A stretch of DNA of 64,000 bases, from contig NC_088304.1 in the NCBI RefSeq assembly GCF_032854445.1, positions 34,641,551-34,705,550 of the forward strand, read 5' to 3'. This document shows, one piece after another, positions 23,030 through 46,189 of the stretch; within the stretch, counting starts at the first letter, position 1, and every line of letters starts with the position of its first letter. The position numbers were made by a program, and so were the translations under genes. Under the pieces are notes generated by a model. It was given only the letters and a program-made list of their open reading frames with translations. It did no database searches and was not told the origin of the DNA. This DNA is from Liolophura sinensis (taxonomy: Eukaryota; Mollusca; Polyplacophora; Chitonida; Chitonidae).

Positions 23030-24007
23030 TAAAATAAAAACTCAAGTAAAACCGGAAGACACTTAAGTGAACAGGGCAACTACCTGAAACGCTCTGTTCT
23101 TGTTCTCCGGAGCAAGCTAGCTTTAGACGGAAGAATTCTTAAATCAAGTCGTTGCCGTGTCCTAACTTGGGATGGTCTGCATGTATTACACATGTAAAAG
23201 TGACACACAAATTCTTCCAATGAGTATTGGACACATTTAACTGTCTGAGTGTATGAGGGCTATTTGTTGGCAACGAGGCCTGAGCCACTGCTGATCTTAC
23301 TAACTAGCTGACCAGTAGGTCTGAAATCTATGTACAGTGTGCCACAAACAATTGTAACACTTTGTCTGTAGCCACTGTTTAATGAGGACATAAATCTTTT
23401 CACTTTCACCTTAACAAATGGAATCATTTGTTTACCTAAGCACTGTTTTAAGCCTTTATCAAACACTCTTAACATAAAGGAATTTTACGTATTTATTTGA
23501 AAGGTGTTTATTGAGGAGTTAGAACTGGTATATCGTCGGAAAAATCCAGTGCCCGGAGTAAACCATCGACCTTGGGTAGGTTAATGTATTTGACCAGCCT
23601 TCTGATCTAAAGGCCCAAAGCAGACGACCTCATTGGCCAAGGACCTGATGGTAACTACCAACGAGCACTGTAATAATCTAAGCCAGCGATGGGCCTTACT
23701 TGACCAAGTGACCATTGTAATATGATTGATGTATTTTTATTTGCAATAGTTTCATTGAAGTTCCATGTCATGGTCAAAATTGTTAAAATGGTAGACTGTT
23801 GTCAGGTTTAAATTGTTGGAAACCCCACAGGCTTTTGCAGAAACCCAGCGGAGATTTTGGGCAAATCCTAAGGGGCTTCTGGCGATATCCCTAGGGGCTT
23901 TTGGGGAAAAAAAAGACAACTGGGCTTCTAGGGAAGATCAAACATTTATTTTTAAAGGCTGCGAGAAAGATACATTTTTCGATGTTAAGCAAAGAACCTT
24001 TAATAAG
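23030..24007. other. Non-coding stretch
   Basis: Nothing recognised apart from a loose local repetition of a GGGGCTTCT-type motif near 23870-23930. Confidence 0.4.
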
Positions 24008-24318
24008 GACGTTTCGAGTTCGAACTCTTTTATCGCAGAAGGTAAGAAAAATGTCCCACTGTGTCATGTGATCTGTTAACATGGTCGTCTGAAAAAAGTT
24101 TTACAGAAAGTTACGATGTAGAAAGTTGAGGTGCTGAACATTTGTGAAATTAAAATGTCCCTGAAAGAAAGAGGTTCCGTTTGCACCTCCGGAGCATAGT
24201 GAGAAAGGTGATCGGTGAATTATTTGTCAGTAAAGCTTGTCTAACATTTTTGACAAGTCACATGACACTGTAGGAGTGTAGTAGGCTTTAGCAACAAAAG
24301 AATGTGAATTCGAAACTC
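24008..24318. mobile_element. MITE-like element family G1, copy 1
   Basis: Ends are inverted: GTTTCGAGTTCGAAC at the left, GAATTCGAAAC at the right. The body matches the copy at 39518-39874, including TCATGTGATCTGT and a CTAACATTTTTGACAAGTC segment. No transposase is present. Confidence 0.65.
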
Positions 24319-24319
24319 A

Positions 24320-25384
24320 TTTATTAAAGATGCTAAAAAATGCTAGAGTAGGGGCCTATGCATTTTATTGTATGGCTTTAGTGTTTTGCTTGAATTATAT
24401 TCTTCAACACATATCAAAAGTGTATATGTGGGCAATAGATGTAAATGCTAACCTGACATACATCAACTACCAATGACATCAGTTGATTGATTTCTACATA
24501 CAATTGTGTAAAGCTGTATCGCTTTATTACAGTTATGTAAAGCTGTATCCCTTATAAAGCTATCCCTAGGTTTCTCTTTACGATGTCTATGGAAGACTCC
24601 CCTATACGTTTAAAGGCCCTATATTTGCTGAAGAACACACAATGCATAACGGCACCAAGACGTACAGAGGGCACCTGGGTAGAATAACATTAGTGATAAA
24701 TAAACGGATTTAAAACTCGAGGAGTCAAACTGTATCTTTCCGGTACAGGCCTTTGTTCACACATGTATACACACTCACATCTGTTCTGTATACCCTAAAT
24801 GTTAAGTCTCACTGGGTTCGAGAATCGCACAATTGTGTTATTGCTGTGTTAAGTTGTCTTAGGAAAGTTGTTAACGTCCGGTATAGAGAAGAATAGATGC
24901 AGGACATATGAGCAGAACTTCCGCTACAGCTAGGGGTTGGAACAGGTTGCTTCTGATAAGAGCTAACGACCAATTAAAATTAGTTTGTATAACAACAAAC
25001 AGTTGACGTTTGAATCAGGTTTGAACCCGATTAATTCTTCCGAATTCAGTGCAATGCATAAGTCAATAAACATAACGTTTTTTTTCTGTCTGTTTGTGAC
25101 AAATAACACGTCCTTTTCAACACTCATTTAGTTTGGTTGTATAATAACCCGGATAACGGTGACTTCGGCCGAAAGCAGTACTTTGTCCAGAGTTTGTCCA
25201 GAAATCGCTTTGACAAAGACAGGATTGAAAACTAGACAACACAAATTAGGTCCGAATTATTTCAGATCTCTATGAGTGCCCATCGAGTTGACCGTCGATT
25301 AACGCCATATTGAAGAATGTTTCACTCGCACGGTTCGCATTATAAGAGAAGGCAAGCGCCTGGAGAGTCATCCATTGCTCACTA
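24320..25384. other. Non-coding stretch
   Basis: No exon, RNA gene or repeat family is recognised. Confidence 0.4.
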
Positions 25385-25636
25385 TCGCTTCGGGGCCACT
25401 CCTGGGTCAGGTCACATCTAAGACCTAAACAGAGGGAGTTGTAACTTCCTCGCTTGATGTTCAGCACTAAGGGATATAGCAACGACAGGTTAGCCCGTAT
25501 CAGTATAATGGCTCTGGCGGGGCGGCTTACTAGTCTTTGGTAAGTCACCTTAGTGAAGCAGCACTAGATGAAAGAGAGGTGGAAATCCGTCCTGCAACAA
25601 AGAGGTACACCCCCAAGTACTCACTCATTCACTCAC
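25385..25636 (+). mobile_element. SINE family B, internally deleted copy
   Basis: Has the body from CTGGGTCAGGTCACATC onward but lacks the segment between AACAAAGAGGTACA and CCCCAAGTACTCACTC. The deletion removes the region that normally reads TCGTCATATGACTG. An ACTC-type tail is present. Confidence 0.8.
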
Positions 25637-25785
25637 CCCACTGCTTATTGAGAAGATGGGGAAAGTCCACAAATCCCCTGCCCAAGCCCGGTTATTGTGA
25701 CACATCTCTTCTTTTCCAGCGATTGAACGATAAACTTTTTAAGCAGCAGACCACTCAAACACACTCTGAGACTCGAGACGGTAAA

Positions 25786-25900
25786 CATGATCGTGGGTTT
25801 CTGCATGCAGTGCTCTGCCGGGTTTCTACCCACCATAACACAGTCCGCCGAAGTATTTTTGAGAACGACGTGAAACACCAGTCTAATACATAAATAAGTA
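25786..25900 (+). mobile_element. SINE family A, old copy
   Basis: A diverged copy starting at ATGATCGTGGGTTT and keeping CACCATAA, the AAACACCAGTCTAATA end and a short A-rich tail. Confidence 0.7.
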
Positions 25901-26052
25901 AACTAAATATTCCACCTAAGTCGTTCACATTATGTAAAAAAACGGATCTTACAGATTTAGCCACATGTGCATTATTCGGCAGAAGAGTAAATCCTGAAGC
26001 TCATTAACATATTAATCACTACACTGTCGATTGAATCAGTGGAATTCTTCAT

Positions 26053-26332
26053 GTGGTGCCCTGATCGTTAGAGCGCCCGCCTCTATGACCCTGGATCACA
26101 CCTGGGTCGGGTGATACCAAAGACTTAAAAATTGGTACTTGTTGCTGCCTCGCTGGGCGCTCAGCACTGAGAGGTTAAAGCAAGAAAGAAGGACTGGTGA
26201 GACCACTGTCAGTATAAATTCTTTTGTGATCGGGTGGGGTGTTTGGTGTATTCGGCATGATACTTAAGTGGCGCCAGTGCTTTGGCGGCATGGACTCATT
26301 GAAAAATTGTTAAGTATGACGTTAAATCCAAA
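26053..26332 (+). mobile_element. SINE family C, full copy
   Basis: The head has CTGATCGTTAGAGCGCCCGC; the body has GCGCTCAGCACTGAGAGG and GTCAGTATAAATTC. The end (AAAAATTGTTAAGTATGACG) is shared with family B, so B and C carry a common 3' module behind different heads. Confidence 0.75.
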
Positions 26333-26667
26333 GTATACATGCATATAGTGTCGACACAAAATGTATCAGTAGTCCGTCATTATACAACACAGCATAATTT
26401 TTCATATATAATCTATATATTTTATTTCACACAAATACCAGTGTAATCAATACAAACAAATCTGAACACAAATCGACGGACATCACAAACACTGTGGAGA
26501 AGTATTTTGATCAACAGCTGACCACTGTAATCTATACTTTCTTAGACTCATAGCGCACCACCATCCACAGCTATGTTCGAATCCACGTATTTCTCCACAT
26601 TTCAGACCCAGTGTGTAACTACTACTGCAATGATCAGTTGAAATAATCATATCCATATACACTTCCT

Positions 26668-26745
26668 GGTTTTGCACACAAATATTGCTAAATATGTCAT
26701 GCTCCAGGTTTTGCACACAAATATTGCTAAATATGTCATGCTCCA
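26668..26745 (+). repeat. 39-bp perfect tandem duplication
   Basis: Two identical 39-bp copies beginning GGTTTTGCACACAAATATTG. Confidence 0.95.
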
Positions 26746-26749
26746 TATC

Positions 26750-27539
26750 ATTTACCTCTTTCAGCAAATCCATTTATTTATCATAAAAAGTTATATGCTA
26801 ACTGTTTTTTAATTTCATTTTTAATCAATTGATAAATTCCCACCAAATAAAAAAAATGTATTCAGCGTGTGCCGTAATAACAGTTTACGACAAATTTTAT
26901 TATCCCCCGCGCTAGGCGATGTCCCAAAATCCATAGCTCGGACAGATGCTTACACGTAATTAAATAGTGGAAAACATATTAAGAAGCTTAAAATCCTTAT
27001 GAAAATGCAATATTTCTTGTTTCAAGCATAGTCTTTTATGTACATACAGCAAATCCGAGTGCACCCAAACGATTTTATGTATCTTTATGAAATGACAGAT
27101 ACAAATGCCACTTTTTATCACTATATCCAGTTCAGCACAACAGATTTGTATAAACTCCTAAACAAGATAATACATTGTACAGCGAAGATGGTATGTGGTT
27201 CACAGCTCCGGATCAAATTTCATGCAACAATACAAAACAATATTTACTCCACAAGACAGGGAATCATGTAATCACAATCATCGGATTATAATCAATTCAA
27301 ATCACGCAACTATTCAATTCACGCGAAAATTTAAGACTATGCAATCCACAATACGAGACTATATTACACCCACCACAATATTAAACACAAGACAATAGTT
27401 AATCGAAGGCATTGAACTGAGTTCAATACAAAATTACACGACTATAGCTAAGCCACATCACAAAACTGCGTCCAGTTCTCACGACGCGGCTTCTTACTCC
27501 ACAGCACAATGCTGTATTCAGTCCAATTCGGTACGGCTA
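26750..27539. other. AT-rich non-coding stretch leading into a satellite
   Basis: Nothing recognised in the first half. From about 27290 the sequence drifts toward the motif of the 50-bp array (ACTATTCAATTCACGC), so it may be the decayed edge of that array. Confidence 0.4.
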
Positions 27540-28165
27540 TATACTCAGTCCACAGCAAAATGCTTATTGGATTCACACATTCAGACAAGACTATTCGATC
27601 TACAACACAATGATTATTGAATTCACACATTCACACAAGACTATTCAATCTACAGCACAATGCCTATTGAATTCACACATTCACACAAGACTATTCAATC
27701 TACAGAACAATGCTTATAGGATTCACACATTCACACAAGACTATTCAATCTACAGCACAATGCTGTATTCAACCCATTCGGTACGGCTATATACTTAGTC
27801 CACAGCAAAATGCTTATTGGATTCACACATTCCCACAAGACTATTCGATCTACAACACAATGATTATTGAATTCACACATTCAAACAAGACTATTCAATC
27901 TACAGCACAATGCTTATTGAATTCACACAAGATTATTCAATCTACAGCACAATGCTTATAGGATTCACACATTCACACAAGACTATTCAATCCACAGAAC
28001 AATGCTGATAAGATTCACACATTCACACAAGACTATTCAATCTACAGCACAATGCCTATTGAATTCACACATTCACACAAGACTATTCAATCTACAGAAC
28101 AATGCTTATAAGATTCAAACATTCACACAAGACTATTCAATCTACAGCACAATGCTGTATTCAAT
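27540..28165 (+). repeat. 50-bp satellite with higher-order structure
   Basis: About 12 units of 50 bp (GAATTCACACATTCACACAA ... CAATCTACAGCACAAT). A variant containing TTCGGTACGGCTATATACT recurs at 27523 and 27775, 252 bp apart, so blocks of five units were themselves duplicated. Open frames across it are artefacts. Confidence 0.9.
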
Positions 28166-28556
28166 CCACAATACACACGGCTGTGCAACGGTGCCTCGCC
28201 GTGGTAAAACATTAACTTTATATCTTCGTTTCGGGAAACCAATGGAATTTCTTACTCCGTGAACATGAAGACATAGTACATAACGTAGTGAATCATAATC
28301 TGATCAGTTGGGGGTCTGTAACGCTCGTCATTTTCAAACTGTATCTAATACCGCTAAACCTGGGGCTAGGGGCCGTAAAGGTAGCCATGTTAATTACATC
28401 AGCATGATGCCTTTATGAACAGTTGCAAATAAAGCGCGACTGAGATACTTGTTTAGCTATTATTTGACATGGAACTCATTCACGGACTACGAATTTGAAC
28501 TTTGGTATGGAATTCATGCCTGGAATATTCATTGTCTGCCCGGCATCATTGAAAAC

Positions 28557-28820
28557 TGAAGACCGCTTCTCTCTTGTGTGTTACCGGCTTTATTTCTTAT
28601 TTGTATAATTTCTTACATACCTTTGTCTTCGGGAGTTAGTGTTAAACGTTGTTGTGGAAATGGATCTTGCGATTATCGACTTGGAACGTCCTTTACGGAC
28701 TACGAATGGTATAGGAATGTCGGACTTGACGCTTATATTTACAATAAAACACAAAGCTTCAATCTTGTCAGATTCCCCAAACGGAGGATGTTCAGTCATT
28801 TGACTGGTGTATTTATTTAA
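28557..28820 (+). CDS. Small open frame with a signal-like segment and clustered Cys (uncertain)
   Basis: Read from just after a stop at 28557, this frame has a hydrophobic stretch (ALFLICIISYIPLSSG), a Cys cluster (KRCCGNGSCDYRLG), a sequon (NKT), and then LVRFPKRR before a TAA at 28818-28820. There is no ATG before the hydrophobic segment, so it would need an upstream exon, and I found none. It lies beyond the 3' end of the minus-strand glycoprotein gene. It could be a chance frame. No family is recognised. Confidence 0.2.
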
Positions 28821-29149
28821 CTGGAGGTTTTTACCATATTGAAGAAAATCTGACTTGTGCGGCAGTGGCAAAGTTTGTGAGCAAAAAGAAATCGCCGTTC
28901 TCCAGTAACTTGGCAAACAATCTGACCCGAGGCAGCACGCCACACAGCTGAAGCTGGAATAAAACATGAGACCTTATCGAGCTCTCTTCTGAAACTAATC
29001 GTATAATGAAATCCTCTATCATAATATTTCGTCATCTAATGCTCTACTTTCGGAACAGTTTTTTGTTTGAACTGAAAAATGTCTGCCATCATTGTCATTC
29101 AAAATTCCAGAAGACCCACATTGTGTTCAAACATCTGATATAAACATTA

Positions 29150-29800
29150 CAATTTACTGCGAGCAACAATCATAAAAATCACTATTTTTCGAGAGCAACA
29201 ACATAAACACCACTATTTACGTGACAACAAATATAAACACCATTATTTACTGTGAGCAGCAAGCATAAACACCACTATTTACTGTGAGCAACAACATAAA
29301 AAACGCCATTTACTGTAAGAAAGAACATAAACACCACTATTTACTATGAGTAACATAAACACCACTATTTACTATGAGTAACATAAACACCACTATTTAC
29401 TATGAGTAACATAAACACCACTATTTACTATGAGTAACATAAACACCACTATTTACTGCGAGCAACAATCATAAAAATCACTATTTTTCGAGAGCAACAA
29501 CATAAACACCACTATTTACGTGACAACAAATATAAACACCATTATTTACTGTGAGCAGCAAGCATAAACACCACTATCTACTGTGAGCAACAACATAAAC
29601 AACGCCATTTACTGTGAGCGACAATATAAACACCACTATTTACTATGAGTAACATAAACACCACTTTTTACTATGAGCAACAACATAAACACCACTATTT
29701 ACTATGAGCAACAACATAAACACCACTATTTACTGTGAGCAACAACATAAATATCACTATTGACATGACCAACAAACATAAACACCGCTATTTAACACGA
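29150..29800 (+). repeat. 27-bp minisatellite with higher-order structure
   Basis: About 23 units of roughly 27 bp (AACATAAACACCACTATTTA). A block starting GAGCAACAATCATAAAAATC is repeated at about 299-bp spacing (29161 and 29460), so a block of about 11 units was duplicated. Confidence 0.9.
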
Positions 29801-29917
29801 GTAACAAATAGCGTGGAAAGCTGACCTTAAACTCACTTCCTTAAAATATAGCCTTTTGGTGTTTGTTGGTCCGTAACAACACCCAGCGCGCCAAGTCTGC
29901 CAAGGGTTTCACCTCTC

Positions 29918-42618
<12,701 letters not shown>

Positions 42619-42831
42619 CCTGACGGTTGCTAGAGGGCCCTGAAGTCTTTTGTTAGAGAAGCCCAAATAGAAATACGAGGGAACAGACCAAATCGCAATA
42701 GGTCTCCAACATAACAGAATAAAACGAAAATTCCGCAAATGTACAATGTATTATTTTATCACATATCCATGATGCTCAGCTGTCCGGCGGAAACGGTACT
42801 TACATGAAGCTCAGGGTGCGGTATTGTGAGG

Positions 42832-42863
42832 TGTGAGGGGTAAGGGGGAAGGGGAGGGGGAGG
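42832..42863 (+). promoter_or_regulatory. G-rich tract upstream of the glycoprotein gene
   Basis: GGGG and GGGGG blocks in close succession lie 215-245 bases upstream of the minus-strand start codon at 42618. The tract could form a G-quadruplex on the + strand and could mark a promoter region. I saw no TATA element. Confidence 0.3.
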
Positions 42864-43204
42864 CATAAACTAGGCTTATCAGCAAACAACAGACTCTTGC
42901 CTCACAACAGACTCGCGTCACAGAGGCGGATACATCGTCTGCGCCTGGCTGTTTGTTAAGGAAATTCGAGGAAACAGAGTGGATGTTCACCCTAGTGTAC
43001 ACTTCCTATCAAAGTATAACCGAGAATGGTGCTCTAAAATGGAAAATACCTAGCTCAAGTAGCTATAGTGTACTCCTCACGTGACCAACACGTGGTTAAA
43101 GAGGTCGAATCCAGCTGTTACTCTTTAGTTACGGTTTTAATTCATTTATTTATTTCATTGTGTTTTATTGCCTTCCTCAAGACTAATGAATGAACAACAG
43201 CCGA

Positions 43205-43378
43205 CATCATATTTATGGTTCTCTGAGTTCCATGCTAACGAATGGCCAGCAGGCAGACACCACATTTATGGTTCTTTGAGTTCCATACCAATGAATGGCC
43301 AGCAGGCAGACACCACATTTATGGTTCTCTGAGTTCCATGCTAACGAATGGCCAGCAGGCAGACACCACATTTATGAA
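43205..43378 (+). repeat. 53-bp tandem repeat
   Basis: Just over three copies of a 53-bp unit containing TTTATGGTTCTCTGAGTTCC and AATGGCCAGCAGGCAG. Confidence 0.9.
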
Positions 43379-43379
43379 A

Positions 43380-45230
43380 GTATAATAAAATGACATCCGA
43401 ACACAGAACTGATCAACTGACCGACTGAATGCCATGGCTCCAAAATTATACCTTTAGGCTATTAGAAAGCTCGATGAATGTGTCGAAACGGACATTCGTA
43501 TACCAGCCGTCAACCAAGATGGACGCTCCAAGTAAACGGTGCAGACGGACAACATTGGTGGAGCTAGCGTTGTCTGTGAAACACTGCTAAACAAGAGTGG
43601 GGATTCAATGGGCCTTCCTGTCTGAAAACCCGTGACACTAATTCTGCAGGAGGTCGCTTAGCCAACGTTTAGCCATTGAGACACCAGTTGTTCTATTAGC
43701 AAATATCCGGCACGTTTGTTGAACCAGCGATTGGGTTAACAGTGCAAAGCCACACTGATTGTGAAAGAGCAGTTTAAAGCAAAAACATCGGTTTGGTTGT
43801 GAAAAAAGTATGCATAACAATGATTTTTTAAATGGATTCCAAATTAAGTCATGAGCAAAATAAACTACCCGTGTGAGTCAGTTGTGTTAGTGTATACGTT
43901 TTGGGGTATGACAGCTTAGCAACAAATGCTGCCGATATACATGTAACAGTTCGGAGACTAACAAATATATACATGATGCATGTGTGTTGTGGGCGTGGTT
44001 AACTTTCTCTGTGGATCAGTCATTTCACGCTAGTTATGAGAACAAAGACAGCCTATGGCATTTGACCTAGGGCATTCTATTTACAGCGCATGTACCACTC
44101 TGTTGCTTGCTCTGCTTTACATCATTGTTCCCAGCAACAAACTTTGTACAGAAGTATTGAGCAACACCAAGGTCACAGGGGTCACGGTTATTAGGCAGGA
44201 AGTGATGTCAGAAAAACTATAAACTGTGTATGAAAAAATATCCATTCTGTTGAACTTTTAAGTTTGCACAACATAAATTCTAACCTGAAACAGTGTTATT
44301 AATGAGCATAGGTGCGCACAAGGGCATTAGTACCTAAACAAGCCTATATGCGTCGCATGCAAAGACCCCAACGGTGAAGCTTGTCTAGTACTGGCTGTGA
44401 TGTAAAGGTAATTCAGAGAGTTACCAGTGTGGGTTGCGTTCCTCGTTATGAACCCTTTCACTCCACCATATAGCTAGTCAGCTTCTCACTTTTCTGTCAG
44501 GTTAGATTGTGACGGAAGAAAACTGTGACCACTTGGCTAACTTCCTGGCCTCCCCTTATCAGACAGGGCGGTATACAATGTTGATGGGCTAACTTACATT
44601 TTAGAGACAACTATGTTAAATTTAACACAGCATTACATGTATATTTTTGGAGTGATTGCTTTATGTTTCTTGTAACACAGCAATGTGATGTGGACGGCAT
44701 CATTCCCCGTCACACAAATAAACATACTCTTTTGGAATCTGTGATATATACCATAATTGTTGGTAGCAACAGCATATTCCATTCTGCCATCAGTCCAAAC
44801 GCACAGCATTCTGTTAGTTCAATAGCCTAGCGTTTAGAGTGTGTGCCTAACCGTTGTTTAATTGTATTGGAAGGGAACTGACAGTTGATGCATAAGTTGG
44901 CTGACGTATGTAAAACAAGGTATTACAACAAAAACTGTAGGGAAATTAATTATAAAACCAATATTAGAACGAAGGGTGGCTATGAGCTATGTCTTTACGT
45001 AAAGTGACTTCTTTCAATTTATTTACTCATGAATGTTCTAATGATACAATGACGGTTAGTTTAATACATGTAAATGGAAGACAATGGAATCACTGACGAA
45101 CTTTCCCAAGTGGGACAGGTATGCACGACGCGATATTGTTACAAGACAAGTGTTCTCAACACTATATAGTGCGTGAGCGGCGACAGGAGCGTCAAAGACC
45201 TCTTACTGTTACGACGGTCTCACGAACAGA
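43380..45230. other. Non-coding stretch
   Basis: No exon, RNA gene or repeat family is recognised. Confidence 0.4.
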
Positions 45231-45550
45231 GAGTGAGTGAGTGCTTGGGATTTAGCGTCGTACTCAACAATTTTTCAGTCATATGACAACGAAGGAATCC
45301 TTAGGGTGTATGTGATGTGCCTCCTTGTTGCAGGACGGATTTCCACCGCTATTTTATCTAGTTCTGTTTCACTGAGACGCCTTACCGAAGGCAAGTAAGC
45401 CGCCCCGATACTGATACGGGTCAACCAGTCGTTGCACTATAAGTTACAACTTCCTCTTTTAAGGTCTTAGGTGTGACTCGACCCAGGCTTGATCCTGGAT
45501 CTACCGCTCCCGAAGTGGATGCTCTACCAGCCGTTTTATCTCTCGGGCCA
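45231..45550 (-). mobile_element. SINE family B, near full length
   Basis: On the + strand it runs from GAGTGAGTGAGTGCTTGG through CGACGAAGG-type and CCGCTATTTTATCTAG segments to the head (GATCCTGGATCTACCGCTCC). A deletion near 45420 removes the TATAATGGCTC region. Confidence 0.85.
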
Positions 45551-45928
45551 GTCTCACCAACAGAGAGAGTTCGGGCATCTACAAACTTTCTGTTCAGTGC
45601 CGAGAATAAATGAGAATTAAGGACATGTGTGGTAAATAATTTTTCGGAGATTTGTATTTAATATAACATATAAATGTGTGAGACTGTTGTTAAGGAATGG
45701 CTGCACATCGCTTCAGATAATACTTCGGAGCATCGTTCATAGTGGCAGCAAGAAATTTCAAAGAATGCATACACCGAAAAAGTTAACTACTGAAATGTTT
45801 GCGTCTAAAAATTCAGGTCAAACAATTTTAGGCTACATTTTCCACTCCGCTTCCTAAAAGATGGTTTTTCTGGTGGTCGTTAATTTTAGCTTGTCATGAT
45901 TAACTGGATCCCAGATAGTAAGCTAGAT

Positions 45929-46189
45929 TTTTTTTTTTGATTGGTGTTTTACGCCGTACTCAAGAATATTTCACTTATACGACGGCGGCCAGCATTATGG
46001 TGGGTGGAAACGAGGCAGAACCCGGGGGAAACCCACGACTATCCGCAGGTAGCTGACAGACCTTCCCACAGACGGCCGGAGAGAAAGCCAACATGAGCTG
46101 GACTTGAACTCACAGCGACCGCATTGGTGAGAGATTCCTGGGTCATTACGCTGCGCTAGCTCCCTAACCAACTGAGCCACGGATGCCCC
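45929..46189 (-). mobile_element. SINE family A, full length
   Basis: Reads on the minus strand from the head (box A near AGTTGGTTAGGGAGC, box B GTTCAAGTCCAGCTC) to the tail. A poly-T on the + strand marks the A-rich end. Confidence 0.92.

Noticed and set aside
22765-23066. Gly/Cys/His-rich frame of 90 codons
   Set aside because: Made by the 22-bp minisatellite. Its periodicity follows the DNA unit and not a protein fold.
27540-28165. CRISPR-like array
   Set aside because: Units are directly adjacent with no unique spacers, and the DNA is clearly animal. It is a satellite.
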